Shown: positions 27,338 through 36,902, counted from the first letter of the stretch. The stretch: DNA of 64,000 nucleotides from JBPOFM01 sp051252455 (GCA_051252455.1 JBPOFM010000006.1:1-64000), one strand, 5' to 3'. Numbers and translations: made by a program. Notes: generated by a model not told the origin, from the sequence alone.

Positions 27338-28085
27338 GTGTTTTTTGAATCGAGGAGGTCATGAGTTTATAAATTTCTTTATGATGCTCGTTCTCCAGTT
27401 GTTTTAATTGTTTTTTAATAGTGCGTTTGTCGTTGCGTTTAGCTGGTCCTGTTTGCGCCATGTACGGGGACAAATTTTGAACTTTTTGGGCAGTCTCCAA
27501 AATTAAAGGTTTTAAAATATCAAATTCTGCGCCTTGCGATTCCGTGATTTCATGGGCCACACGGTAAAGCTGATTCGTGAAATTATTGACAAAAACAGCT
27601 GCTAAATGTAATCCTTTGCGTTGGTCGCTATTCACTTTATGAGGTTTGCTTCCCAATGCATTTGCCAAGGATTTTAGGATTTTTAGATCTGATTTATTTA
27701 TAACTTCAATACAAATTGGCACGGTTTCAAATTCAACTTCCGCATTTTTACTAAAAGTTTGAAGTGGATAAAAAACACCACGACGAAGGTTCTTGTCCAA
27801 ATCATAAACACTTACACTACCAGACGTATGGACAACTAAACGGTTTTCGAAAGGAAATTCTGCCGACAAGCCTTCAATTGCATCATCACTCACTGCAAGT
27901 ATATAGACATCCGCTTCTTTCAATTTGGAAAGGTCATTAATTATTTCAACCTCGTTTTTATAAATCTGCATCGATTCCAAATTCCGATTGTACCATTGCT
28001 TCACGACAACACTCTCAGACTTTTGAAAACCTCTATATAAATGGGACGCTACATTCCCTGCGCCAAGGAGTATTACTGAAATCAT
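27318..28085 (-). CDS. Rossmann-like / DUF2520 protein
   Basis: 255 residues. The N-terminal NAD(P)-binding half starts ISVILLGAGNVASHLYRGF and contains ADVYILAVSDDAIEGL; the C-terminal half is DUF2520, with SDQRKGLHLAAVFVNNFTN and LKPLILETAQKV. It resembles pyrroline-5-carboxylate reductase or ketopantoate reductase folds, but the substrate is unknown. It is the first gene of the operon that runs through kdsC and the prenyltransferase to maf. Confidence 0.86.
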   Translation of the reverse strand: MISVILLGAGNVASHLYRGFQKSESVVVKQWYNRNLESMQIYKNEVEIINDLSKLKEADVYILAVSDDAIEGLSAEFPFENRLVVHTSGSVSVYDLDKNLRRGVFYPLQTFSKNAEVEFETVPICIEVINKSDLKILKSLANALGSKPHKVNSDQRKGLHLAAVFVNNFTNQLYRVAHEITESQGAEFDILKPLILETAQKVQNLSPYMAQTGPAKRNDKRTIKKQLKQLENEHHKEIYKLMTSSIQKTHGRKKL

Positions 28086-28102
28086 GCCGCTAAAATACAG
28101 AA

Positions 28103-28135
28103 CAAAAATACAATGTTCAATATTTCAAGTTCAAA
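28103..28135 (-). promoter_or_regulatory. Probable promoter of the DUF2520-kdsC-maf operon
   Basis: Minus strand TTTG (28135-28132), 21 bp, TATTTTTG (28110-28103), 18 bp before the ATG. Within the accepted 17-23 bp spacer range. Confidence 0.5.
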
Positions 28136-28205
28136 GTTTGGTTTGATTCTCTTATGCTCTGCAAAAAATCCAAATATTGAGTCATTCGCAGTATCTTTGT
28201 AATAT

Positions 28206-28604
28206 ATGAATCAAGATATAAAAAATAGGGACGATGTGTTCTTACTGGTTTCGGAATTTTACAAGAAAGTGAGACAGGACACAGTTTTAGGACCGTTTTT
28301 CAATGAAGTGATCACAGATTGGGAAGCTCATATCGATCGATTGACGACTTTTTGGGAGACAAGTCTCTTTATGACGAAAAAATTAGAAAAAAAATACATC
28401 GGCAATCCGTTGGCTGTCCATGTGAAAGTTGATAAGGAAAACAACAACAGCATCACCGAGTTGCATTTTGGCATTTGGTTAAATCTTTGGTTTCAGACGC
28501 TTGATGAGCTTTTTCAAGGTGAAATTGTCGAGAACGCCAAACGTAGGGCTAGAAAGATGGGAACTTTTATGTATATGAGTATATTTCAGGCGAGACAGGA
28601 ATAA
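28206..28604 (+). CDS. Group III truncated haemoglobin
   Basis: A 132-residue 2-over-2 globin. Group III features are NRDDVFLLVSEFYKKV, LGPFFNEVITDWEAHIDRL, FWETSLF, GNPLAVH and the proximal histidine in ITELHFGIWLNLW. Such globins bind O2, CO or NO; the physiological role in flavobacteria is unclear. TATCTTTG at 28192-28199 ends 6 bp before the ATG, so the mRNA could be leaderless, but no -33 element is visible. Confidence 0.9.
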   Translation: MNQDIKNRDDVFLLVSEFYKKVRQDTVLGPFFNEVITDWEAHIDRLTTFWETSLFMTKKLEKKYIGNPLAVHVKVDKENNNSITELHFGIWLNLWFQTLDELFQGEIVENAKRRARKMGTFMYMSIFQARQE

Positions 28605-28883
28605 GTTTTCAGTCGCAGTTTAAACTTACAGCCGTAGTTTCAGGTAATAACCTTTTTACAATCCCGAAAGTTTGTGTCTCCTTTTTGTCAATTTGAACTG
28701 GATTTGTTATTATCGTCAATCGATGATCCTCAATTTTTATAATACCAAAATTCCATCTTGACACCTCACGTCTGAACAATAAACATCTCCCTAATTTTAA
28801 CACCCATTTAGCCAATCCAAACCAACTAAAAGCATTAAATTTGCACTGCTGAAATTATAGCTTCATAAAATAGCCACTTTGTC
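28605..28883 (+). promoter_or_regulatory. Intergenic region with the ccsBA -7 element
   Basis: Nothing coding is supported here. A TAAATTTG box at 28836-28843 lies 40 bp before the ccsBA start and is the likely -7 element; no TTG is found at the right distance. No terminator is obvious behind the globin gene. Confidence 0.45.
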
Positions 28884-31800
28884 ATGCAAAAAAAACTTGC
28901 CAATATCCTCTTTTCAACGCGCTTAACTGCCATTTTATTTATTGTATTTGCTGCTGCGATGGCCACAGGAACATTTCTTGACAGAAATATGGAAACCTCG
29001 CCAACACCATACACTAGAACCTTGATTTACAACGCTTGGTGGTTTGAGGCCATTATGGTGTTTTTTGTGATTAATTTTCTTGGCAATATGTTTAGGTATC
29101 GATTATTTAGATGGAAAAAATGGTCTACATTGTTGATTCACCTTTCCTTTATTTTTATCATCCTTGGTGCTTTTGTGACACGTTATGTGAGTTTTGAAGG
29201 AATGATGGCTATTCGGGAAGGCGAGACGGAAAATCAATTTCTTTCTATGAAAACCTACGTCACAGCTTATATTGATGGCGATTATATTGTTAATGGTTCG
29301 GCACAACGCAAGGTGATTGAAAAGGAGGTAGATTTTTCTCCGCGATTGGATAACGACTTCAAGGTCGAGACAGAATACAACAAGATTCCTGTCACAATAG
29401 AACTTGAAAAGTTTATCAGTGCTGCGGAAAAGGATGTTATTCCAAATGAAGATGGAGAAGAATATTTGAAATTGGTTGAGGCAGGAGAAGGACAGTCTCA
29501 TAATCACTTTTTAAAAACAGGGGAAGTTCAAAGCATTCATAACGTTCTGATTTCGTTGGATAAGTACGTTGACGGTGCCATCAATATTACCAATACGCCA
29601 GATGGTTTAACGATTCAATCCCCATATGAAGGTGAATACATGACTATGGCAACAGGAGCAACAGGTTCATTGGTAAAAGATAGTTTGCAGCCATTAATAT
29701 TGCGCTCTCGATATCTAGTTGGTAATATGGCTATGGTTTTCCCAAAGCCGGTTGTTAAAGGTAATTTTGATATCGTTAAAAAGCCAGTTATCCTTAAAGG
29801 CGATGAAGATGGAGTGGTAATGAAGGTGACAGCTAATGGACACACTGAACGCTTTCAATTGCTTGGTGGTAAAGGCATGAATAATCCGTTTGAGCATTTT
29901 AAGTTTGGGAATCTAGATATTGCCATGAAATATGGATCGAAAGTGATTGATTTACCATTCGGAATTAAACTCAACGACTTTATTGCTGAACGTTATCCAG
30001 GTACAGAACAAAGTTATTCTTCGTATGAAAGTAAAGTCACTGTCATTGATGAGAAAAATGGTGATTATGATTATCATATTTACATGAATAATATTTTAGA
30101 TCAAGGTGGTTATCGTTTTTTTCAAGCGAGTTTCGATCCAGATGAAAAAGGAACGATTCTTTCTGTAAATCATGATTTTTGGGGGACCTGGATTACTTAC
30201 GTTGGTTATTTTCTACTTTATTTGGCTTTAATGGCAATTCTTTTTGATAAAAACACACGTTTTGCAGATCTCAAACGTATGCTTGATAAAGTAAAAGCCA
30301 AGAAACACAATACAGCGATTATTCTATTATTATTTGCCACTTCATTAGGTTTTTCTCAACATTCACCAAACGATGGTCGCAACCATACCAGACCAACAAA
30401 AGCGCAAATAGACTCCATCTTAAGTGCTAATATCACTCCAAAAGAGCACGCCGACAAATTTGGCCATATGGTTGTGCAGGACTACAGTGGTCGTATGATG
30501 CCAATGGATACCTATGCTTCCGAAATGTTGCGTAAGTTGAGTAAGCATGACACCTATGAGGATTTTACTGCGAGTCAAATATTTCTATCCATACAAGAAA
30601 GTCCGTTGTTATGGTATAACGTGCCAATCATTTATTTAAAACCTCGAAAAGCCGATACGATAAGAACCATCATTGGTGTTCCAAAACATCAAGAATATGT
30701 TGCCTTAATTGATTTCTTTAGAGAAGATGGCGGCTATAAATTGGCACCTTACATACAGGATGCAGCTGGAGTTCAGGTTTTAAGTGGGACACAAAAGGAA
30801 TTGAAGGAAGCAGAAGGTAGAGTAAATCTCCTTTACAATGTTATCGAAGGTAGAGCGATGAAAATATTCCCAGTGCCCGAAGATGAAAACAACAAATGGA
30901 TCTCGGCCATAGAATTTCGAGAAGATGGCTTTCGAGAGACCATCAAGGATTCACTTTACGGTAATTTTATCAACAATGGTTTCAGTGCTTATCTGTTGAC
31001 GCTAAACAATGCCAAACAGACTGATGATTTTTCCAAAGCGGAAGAAGTTCTTGCTGGCATCAAAAAAACACAGCAAACTTTAGGAGGCGAAGTAATGTTG
31101 TCCGACAAGAAGATCGATGCCGAAATTCGATATAACAAATACGATATTTTCAAGCGCTTGTTTAGTTGGTATATGTATGCAGGTACTTTAATGTTTCTGG
31201 TTCTTATTGTTCAAATTTTTAATGATAAAAACAAATTTATCAATGTAAGTGTGAATGTCTTCAAATGGATCATTGTCGGATTGTTTGTATTGCACACATT
31301 AGGATTGGCTGCACGCTGGTATATTTCTGGACACGCTCCATGGAGTGATGCTTACGAATCGATGATTTATGTAGCGTGGGCAACCATGTTTTTTGGTCTG
31401 GCGTTTGGAAGAAAGAGCGATCTGACCATAGCATCCACTGCATTTGTGACTTCCGTCATTTTAATGATTGCTCATTGGAACTGGATGGATCCTGCAATAG
31501 CCAACCTTCAACCAGTACTTGATAGTTATTGGCTTATGATTCACGTAGCTGTAATTGTCATGAGTTATGGTCCATTTGCTTTAGGAATGATCTTAGGTAT
31601 TGTGTCATTATTATTAATGATCTTCACAACCATGAATAATAAAGAGAAAATGCTTCTCAATATTAAAGAGTTAACCATTATCAACGAAATGGCGTTAACC
31701 GTTGGTCTCGTTCTATTAACTATAGGGAACTTCCTCGGAGGTATGTGGGCAAACGAAAGTTGGGGGCGCTATTGGGGTTGGGATCCAAAAGAAACTTGGG

Positions 31801-32072
31801 CGCTCATCAGTATTATGGTGTACGCCTTCGTCATTCATATGCGATTGGTCCCTGGATTGCGTGGCCGTTTTGGTTTTAACTTGGCATCGATTATAGCGTT
31901 TGCTAGTATTCTGATGACCTATTTTGGAGTGAACTTCTATTTGTCGGGTCTCCATGCCTATGCAAGTGGCGATCAAATTGTGAGTTTACAATTCATATTA
32001 ATAGCAGTAGCAATCGTGGCTATATTAGGATTTTTTGCTTATCGCAAACACAAAATTTACTACAAAAAATAA
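28884..32072 (+). CDS. ccsBA: CcsBA fusion, cytochrome c biogenesis (system II haem lyase)
   Basis: Exports haem and attaches it to apocytochromes c in the periplasm. The 1062 residues join a ResB/CcsB half (helices at the N-terminus, large periplasmic part to about 440 with FFQASFDPDEKGTILSVNHD) and a CcsA half from about 750. The latter has the haem-handling WWD motif in WANESWGRYWGWDPKETW and flanking histidines (SGHAPWSDAYES, IAHWNWM, IHVAVIVMSYGP). Such ResB-CcsA fusions are the normal form in Bacteroidota. It is followed 10 bp later by mscL. Confidence 0.93.
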   Translation: MQKKLANILFSTRLTAILFIVFAAAMATGTFLDRNMETSPTPYTRTLIYNAWWFEAIMVFFVINFLGNMFRYRLFRWKKWSTLLIHLSFIFIILGAFVTRYVSFEGMMAIREGETENQFLSMKTYVTAYIDGDYIVNGSAQRKVIEKEVDFSPRLDNDFKVETEYNKIPVTIELEKFISAAEKDVIPNEDGEEYLKLVEAGEGQSHNHFLKTGEVQSIHNVLISLDKYVDGAINITNTPDGLTIQSPYEGEYMTMATGATGSLVKDSLQPLILRSRYLVGNMAMVFPKPVVKGNFDIVKKPVILKGDEDGVVMKVTANGHTERFQLLGGKGMNNPFEHFKFGNLDIAMKYGSKVIDLPFGIKLNDFIAERYPGTEQSYSSYESKVTVIDEKNGDYDYHIYMNNILDQGGYRFFQASFDPDEKGTILSVNHDFWGTWITYVGYFLLYLALMAILFDKNTRFADLKRMLDKVKAKKHNTAIILLLFATSLGFSQHSPNDGRNHTRPTKAQIDSILSANITPKEHADKFGHMVVQDYSGRMMPMDTYASEMLRKLSKHDTYEDFTASQIFLSIQESPLLWYNVPIIYLKPRKADTIRTIIGVPKHQEYVALIDFFREDGGYKLAPYIQDAAGVQVLSGTQKELKEAEGRVNLLYNVIEGRAMKIFPVPEDENNKWISAIEFREDGFRETIKDSLYGNFINNGFSAYLLTLNNAKQTDDFSKAEEVLAGIKKTQQTLGGEVMLSDKKIDAEIRYNKYDIFKRLFSWYMYAGTLMFLVLIVQIFNDKNKFINVSVNVFKWIIVGLFVLHTLGLAARWYISGHAPWSDAYESMIYVAWATMFFGLAFGRKSDLTIASTAFVTSVILMIAHWNWMDPAIANLQPVLDSYWLMIHVAVIVMSYGPFALGMILGIVSLLLMIFTTMNNKEKMLLNIKELTIINEMALTVGLVLLTIGNFLGGMWANESWGRYWGWDPKETWALISIMVYAFVIHMRLVPGLRGRFGFNLASIIAFASILMTYFGVNFYLSGLHAYASGDQIVSLQFILIAVAIVAILGFFAYRKHKIYYKK

Positions 32073-32082
32073 TTTTTAGAAT

Positions 32083-32526
32083 ATGACGTTTTTTAAAGAT
32101 TTTAAAGAATTCGTTGTAAGAGGTAACATGATGGATATGGCCATCGGTATCATAATTGGTGCATCTTTTAATAAAGTAATAGATGTATTGGTTAAACAAG
32201 TGATGCTTCCGCCTCTATCTCTTATGACTGATGGTCTCAATTATGAAGACAAGAGAATTATCTTGAGACAAATGGTGACCAATGCTAATGGAGAATTGGT
32301 AACCGACGAAGTGGCGATTGGTTATGGTGCATTTTTTGAAGCTGGACTCGACTTCTTAATCGTTGGTTTTACGGTCTTTGTTGTGGTTAAATTTTTGAAT
32401 AGTTTAAAAAAGAAGGCTCAAGATCCTAAAGATAAAACCGTTCATACACCTAAAGACATCGAACTTCTGTCTCAATTGGCTGAATTAATGGAAGAACAAA
32501 ACAAAATGCTTAAGGAGAGAAAATAA
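32083..32526 (+). CDS. mscL: Large-conductance mechanosensitive channel MscL
   Basis: 147 residues; osmotic safety valve of the inner membrane. The N-terminal pattern FFKDFKEFVVRGNMMDMAIG and the first helix IIIGASFNKVIDVLV are diagnostic, the second helix is LDFLIVGFTVFVVVKFLN, and the C-terminal cytoplasmic helix is LLSQLAELMEEQNKML. The periplasmic loop is somewhat longer than in E. coli. It probably shares a transcript with ccsBA. Confidence 0.96.
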   Translation: MTFFKDFKEFVVRGNMMDMAIGIIIGASFNKVIDVLVKQVMLPPLSLMTDGLNYEDKRIILRQMVTNANGELVTDEVAIGYGAFFEAGLDFLIVGFTVFVVVKFLNSLKKKAQDPKDKTVHTPKDIELLSQLAELMEEQNKMLKERK

Positions 32527-32680
32527 TAACATTTTAACTTGCCCTGCAGCATGAGTTATTTGTGAATCATTAAACGCTCAAGCTAAAATGACACACTTGG
32601 CATCAAATGTAGTTTCCCTATTATCCGACAACAGCATCGATTTCATTGATAGATGGAGAAAACTTTGTGTTTAAAAACCA

Positions 32681-33352
32681 TTATGCAACAGCGCCCACAA
32701 ACAATTCTTGAATTTCAGAATGTGAAATCTTTTTAAAATCATTCACCACAACATCTGCTTGTGAATAATCTTGGTCATGTGAATGTAAACTGTCATATCC
32801 TACACAAAACACACCAGCAGCTTTAGCTGCCATGATTCCATTTGTTGAATCTTCAATAACCAAGCACTGATTACGTTGAAAACCTGTGGAGTCAGCAGCG
32901 ATTTCAAATATTTCGGGATTGGGTTTTGAGGCTTTCAAATCAGCCCCACTAAATTTGGCTGTGAAATAGCGATCCAAATCAAATCGAGAAAAAATATTAT
33001 TGATATTCTCCATAGATGCTGAAGAGGCTAGTACCAATGTGAGACCATTTTTGTGAAAATCCTTTATTAAAGCGAGGACGCCATCCAAAAGAGCTAGAGA
33101 AGTATCACTTTCAAAAAGCACTTTGAAATGATCTCGTTTCAGCTGGACCAAGGTTTCAGGACCAAGTTTCAACTTAAAATGATTACATAGTTTTTGGCAT
33201 ATTTCCAATGTAGATTGGCCCGTAAAAGTCGAATAAAGTGTTTCTGAAACATCGATATTCACATCATTAAACATTTGGTAATAGGCCTTGTGGTGTAGGG
33301 GCTCGGTGTTTACGATCACACCGTCCATATCAAATAATACAGCTTTTAGCAT
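32681..33352 (-). CDS. HAD family phosphatase (beta-phosphoglucomutase-like)
   Basis: 223 residues from the ATG at 33352, where the protein begins with AVLFDMDGVIVNTEPLHHKA. An alpha-helical C1 cap follows, then VLASSASMENI (motif II), KASKPNPEIFEIAA (motif III Lys) and CLVIEDSTNGIMAAKAAG (motif IV). An earlier start at 33424 would add 24 residues without family support. Substrate is probably a sugar phosphate. It stands alone; no sugar operon adjoins. Confidence 0.87.
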   Translation of the reverse strand: MLKAVLFDMDGVIVNTEPLHHKAYYQMFNDVNIDVSETLYSTFTGQSTLEICQKLCNHFKLKLGPETLVQLKRDHFKVLFESDTSLALLDGVLALIKDFHKNGLTLVLASSASMENINNIFSRFDLDRYFTAKFSGADLKASKPNPEIFEIAADSTGFQRNQCLVIEDSTNGIMAAKAAGVFCVGYDSLHSHDQDYSQADVVVNDFKKISHSEIQELFVGAVA

Positions 33353-33573
33353 CTGGTAAGTAAATTTATTAATAGCGTTACGAATATAATGGAAATCAAT
33401 TACATTCCCTAAATTCATTCTCAACTTCAGATGAATGACACTAAAATCCTTTGATGTGTTGAGAAAAGATTATAAATGAATCAGATAATTTGTAATTTTA
33501 AACCAAATAAGCAATCCACATCCATTAGTTGTTTTGAATCAAAATTTTAGCAACATTAAAAATCAATTTTAAA

Positions 33574-34734
33574 ATGTCAAAATCTACATACGGCCTTAAT
33601 ACTATTTGTACACACGTTGGCGAGATCAAAGATGAACAGTTCAAAGGAGCCGTGTCACCAATTTATATGTCCACATCTTATCAATTTGAGGATGTCGATG
33701 TCAAACGCTATCCGAGGTATTTCAACACGCCTAACCAAGAATATCTCTCCAAAAAAATAGCAGCATTAGAGCACGCAGAATCCGCCATGATTTTCGGAAG
33801 TGGTATGGCAGCAGTGAGTACTACCTTATTGGCCTTTCTCAAAACGGGTGATCATATTGTTGTACAAAACACACTGTATGGAGGCACAAGTAATTTTATT
33901 AGGGAAGAATTTCCAAAATATGGTATCGATTTCACTTTTACGGATGGCTATGAAGTGGCCGATTTTGAAGCGGCTATACAATCGAACACTAAAGTTATTC
34001 ATATTGAGACACCTTCCAATCCATTATTGACCATAACTGACATTAAAGGTGTTGCAGATTTAGCAAAATCCAAAGGTTTGCTTACCAGTATTGACAATAC
34101 CTTTGCAAGTCCAATCAACCAAACTCCCATCGATTTCGGAATTGATATCGTAATGCATTCAGCCACTAAATATTTGGGCGGTCATTCCGATATACTGGCT
34201 GGTGCGGTAGCTTGTAGTAATAAACACATGGAAATCATATGGAATGTCGCCAAAAATCTAGGAGGGAGCTTGAGCGATCTTACCGTTTATATGCTCGAAA
34301 GAAGCATGAAAACCTTGGCATTGAGAGTCAAAGCCCAAAATAAAAATGCCAAAAAGATGGCCAAGTTTTTAGCAGCTCATGAACAAGTGAAAAATGTTTA
34401 TTATCCAGGATTAAAAACGCACCCACAATACGAACTGGCAAAATCTCAAATGAAAGGTTTTGGAGGCATGTTATCTTTTGAACTGGCTGACGGGTTGGAT
34501 GCGATGCAGTTTCAGAAGGAATTAAAATTGATTAAACCGTCCATGAGTTTAGCTGGTGTGGAAAGTACAGTATTGTCACCACATAAAACCTCCCATTCAT
34601 TATTAACTCAAGAGGAAAGGGATAGAATTGGTGTGACAGATAATTTAATACGCTTTTCTGTAGGAATAGAATCTAAAAAAGATTTAATAAAAGATATCGA
34701 ACAAGCCATCAAAAAGGTCTTAAGTTCAAAATAA
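33574..34734 (+). CDS. Cys/Met metabolism PLP enzyme (trans-sulfuration family)
   Basis: 386 residues. Family blocks are GLNTICTHVGE, PIYMSTSYQFED, ESAMIFGSGMAAVSTTLLAF, HIETPSNPLLTITDI and the Schiff-base lysine in SATKYLGGHSDILAGA. Cystathionine gamma-synthase, cystathionine gamma-lyase and methionine gamma-lyase share all of these, so the reaction cannot be decided from motifs alone. It is monocistronic, without other sulfur genes adjoining. Confidence 0.88.
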   Translation: MSKSTYGLNTICTHVGEIKDEQFKGAVSPIYMSTSYQFEDVDVKRYPRYFNTPNQEYLSKKIAALEHAESAMIFGSGMAAVSTTLLAFLKTGDHIVVQNTLYGGTSNFIREEFPKYGIDFTFTDGYEVADFEAAIQSNTKVIHIETPSNPLLTITDIKGVADLAKSKGLLTSIDNTFASPINQTPIDFGIDIVMHSATKYLGGHSDILAGAVACSNKHMEIIWNVAKNLGGSLSDLTVYMLERSMKTLALRVKAQNKNAKKMAKFLAAHEQVKNVYYPGLKTHPQYELAKSQMKGFGGMLSFELADGLDAMQFQKELKLIKPSMSLAGVESTVLSPHKTSHSLLTQEERDRIGVTDNLIRFSVGIESKKDLIKDIEQAIKKVLSSK

Positions 34735-34942
34735 ATATAAAGATAATGTTGAAATCATAAATCTGCAATCGTAAATTCTATATGATAGAGTCGAGATTTG
34801 AGGCACTTACAGGTGATGTATAGAAAATTAGCATCAATATAATTGTATTATGACTATTTTTTGTTGCCACGATTGGTTGGGTTCGGATAGGCATAAAGAA
34901 AAGAAATTAAAAGAAAGTTCCAATTAACTAAAAACAAACCTA

Positions 34943-35833
34943 TTGCATAGAAATAATCTTCATAATGACAAGTACGATTTTGATGTGTTAACTAAAAATT
35001 CCGAAGAATTAAGTCAATTTGTTTTTACGAATGAATATCAAACGCAAACAATAGATTTTTCAAATCCTAAAGCGGTCAAAGCCTTAAATAAGGCATTGCT
35101 ATTGACGCATTATAAGATTGATTATTGGGAATTTCCTGATGAAAATTTATGCCCACCAATTCCAAGTAGGGCTGATTATTTGCATCATTTAAATGATCTT
35201 TTAAGACGAAGTAACGTGAATAAGGATTGCAAAATTTTAGACGTTGGAACTGGGGCTACCTGTATTTATCCATTACTAGGAAATGCCATCCATAATTGGA
35301 GTTTTGTTGGAACTGATATTGATTCACATTCATTAAATACAGCACGAACCATTATTGAAAAAAACGGTTTGAATAATCAAATTGAATTGCGCAAACAGGG
35401 AGATGAATCACATATTTTAAATGGAATCATTTTACCATCAGATAAATTTTGCGCCAGTTTGTGCAATCCGCCATTCTTTAGAAGTGAGGAGGAAGCGAAA
35501 AACGCAACCAGAACAAAGTTGAAAGGTTTAGGGAAGGAAAATGACAAAGTGGTTAGAAATTTCAGCGGCACATCTAAAGAGTTGAGTTATAAAGGAGGTG
35601 AAAAAGCATTTTTACACACCTATCTCTATGAAAGTACACAGTACAAAAAACAGTGTTTTTGGTTTACTAGTTTAGTGTCAAATGTTGGTCATGTAAAATC
35701 GATGCAAGAATCTTTAGTAAAACTAGGCGCTACAGATTTTCAGGTCATTGATATGATTCAGGGAAACAAAGTAAGTCGAGTAGTGGCATGGACATTTTTG
35801 TCCGTGACAGAGCAAAAAGAGTGGAATACATAA
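34943..35833 (+). CDS. rlmF: 23S rRNA (adenine-1618-N6)-methyltransferase RlmF
   Basis: 296 residues. The N-terminal HNDKYDFDVL and SAM-binding CKILDVGTGATCIYPLLG are followed by the amino-methyltransferase motif IV LCNPPFFRSEEEA (NPPF) and FSGTSKELSYKGGEKAF. This fits RlmF closely. The start is TTG at 34943, where homologues also begin (M-H-x-x-N), and no ATG lies nearby. It is 10 bp upstream of bshB1 and probably co-transcribed. Confidence 0.93.
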   Translation: MHRNNLHNDKYDFDVLTKNSEELSQFVFTNEYQTQTIDFSNPKAVKALNKALLLTHYKIDYWEFPDENLCPPIPSRADYLHHLNDLLRRSNVNKDCKILDVGTGATCIYPLLGNAIHNWSFVGTDIDSHSLNTARTIIEKNGLNNQIELRKQGDESHILNGIILPSDKFCASLCNPPFFRSEEEAKNATRTKLKGLGKENDKVVRNFSGTSKELSYKGGEKAFLHTYLYESTQYKKQCFWFTSLVSNVGHVKSMQESLVKLGATDFQVIDMIQGNKVSRVVAWTFLSVTEQKEWNT

Positions 35834-35843
35834 AATTTAGTAT

Positions 35844-36560
35844 ATGAAGTTAGACATATTGGCATTTGGTTCACATCCTGACGATGTCGAGTTGGGGTGT
35901 TCCGGAACGATCGCAAAAGAAATATATAATGGTAAAACTGTAGGTATTATTGATCTTACTCAAGGTGAGTTAGGAACGAGAGGGACTGCCGAAACAAGAA
36001 AACAGGAGGCGAAGACGGCTGCCGAAATATTGCAAGTTGACATACGTGAAAACCTAAAGTTTGATGATGGATTTTTCGTCAATGATCGTCAACATCAACT
36101 TGAAGTTATTAAAATGATTCGCAAATACCAACCAGAGATTGTGCTGTGTAACGCAATCGACGATCGTCACATCGACCATGGAAAAGGAAGCCGATTGGTT
36201 AGTGATGCCTGTTTTTTAAGTGGTTTGATGAAAATTGAAACCGAAATAGATGGAAAAATCCAACAGCAATGGCGGCCAAAACAAGTCTATCACTATATTC
36301 AATGGAAGCATATCGAACCAGATTTTGTGGTAGACATTACAGGATTTATTGATAAAAAAATAGAATCTGTTATGGCTTATGGCACACAGTTTTATGATTC
36401 AAAAAGTAAACTTCCTGAAACTCCAATTTCGAGTAAAAACTTTACAGATAGTGTAGAATATCGCGCAAGAGATTTAGGAAGGATCATCGAAGTGGAGTAT
36501 GGCGAGGGCTTTACAGTAGAACGTTACGTTGGAGTGGAAAGCATTTTCGATTTAAAATAG
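35844..36560 (+). CDS. bshB1: Bacillithiol biosynthesis deacetylase BshB1
   Basis: Zinc-dependent PIG-L/LmbE enzyme that deacetylates GlcNAc-malate in bacillithiol synthesis. The 238 residues include the metal and catalytic motif AFGSHPDDVELGCSGT, the segment LTQGELGTRGTAETR, and the second metal ligand in DDRHIDHGKGSRLV. Length and all blocks match BshB1 of Bacteroidota. bshA and bshC are not in the window. Second gene of the rlmF unit. Confidence 0.93.
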   Translation: MKLDILAFGSHPDDVELGCSGTIAKEIYNGKTVGIIDLTQGELGTRGTAETRKQEAKTAAEILQVDIRENLKFDDGFFVNDRQHQLEVIKMIRKYQPEIVLCNAIDDRHIDHGKGSRLVSDACFLSGLMKIETEIDGKIQQQWRPKQVYHYIQWKHIEPDFVVDITGFIDKKIESVMAYGTQFYDSKSKLPETPISSKNFTDSVEYRARDLGRIIEVEYGEGFTVERYVGVESIFDLK

Positions 36561-36648
36561 GATTACATAACTTTGAGATAAGATTCAGTATTCAATCTCC
36601 AGTTTTTATTTCTTTTTGACGAAATTAAAATAAATTTGATTAAAAAGT

Positions 36649-36679
36649 TTTGTAGAAAATCTCAAATAAATTACATTTG
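36649..36679 (+). promoter_or_regulatory. Promoter of tRNA-His
   Basis: TTTG (36649-36652), 19 bp, TACATTTG (36672-36679): a perfect Bacteroidota consensus, 28 bp ahead of the tRNA. Confidence 0.8.
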
Positions 36680-36706
36680 CACACGCATTTAAAAATGCGG
36701 CTACAT

Positions 36707-36781
36707 GGTGGTTGTAGCTCAGTTGGTTAGAGCATCGGTTTGTGGTACCGAGGGTCGCCGGTTCGAGCCCGGTCTTCCACC
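36707..36781 (+). tRNA. tRNA-His (anticodon GTG)
   Basis: The anticodon stem TCGGT/ACCGA encloses loop TTGTGGT. The extra 5' guanine at 36707 faces C73 (36781), the identity pair of histidine tRNA. The acceptor stem, GTGGTTG against CTTCCAC, has two T-T mismatches (pairs 5-68 and 6-67). CCA does not appear to be encoded. A terminator follows. Confidence 0.92.
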
Positions 36782-36788
36782 CAGAACT

Positions 36789-36820
36789 AAAGTCTTCAAA
36801 GAAATTTGAGGACTTTTTTT
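36789..36820 (+). terminator. Terminator behind tRNA-His
   Basis: AAAGTCTTCAAA pairs with TTTGAGGACTTT across a GAAA tetraloop, followed by a T run. Confidence 0.85.
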
Positions 36821-36885
36821 GTGGACTGAATTGAAATTCATGAATAAATGCGAAGAGTTTTGGGGGGAGAGCGACTTCGAAGGAA

Positions 36886-36902
36886 GCCTGGTCTATCACC
36901 CA
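36886..36902 (+). repeat. Degenerate copy of the tRNA-His 3' end
   Basis: The 17 bases 36886-36902 match tRNA-His bases 36767-36783 at 14 positions, in direct orientation, and a TTCGA precedes both. This could be a decayed attachment site or an old partial tRNA duplication. No integrase lies between. Confidence 0.4.

Noticed and set aside
24878..28085. Reading the kdsC, prenyltransferase and maf genes as one metabolic pathway
   Set aside because: Their known functions (LPS sugar phosphatase, prenyl transfer, nucleotide clean-up) do not connect; co-transcription is likely historical.
28609..28815. 68-codon minus-strand frame between the globin and ccsBA genes
   Set aside because: No family resemblance, no promoter, and unusual composition; it fills a promoter region.
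36606..36899. 97-codon minus-strand frame across tRNA-His
   Set aside because: It is antisense to the tRNA and reads the well-known false translation GLEPATLGTTNRCSNQLSY; no real gene.
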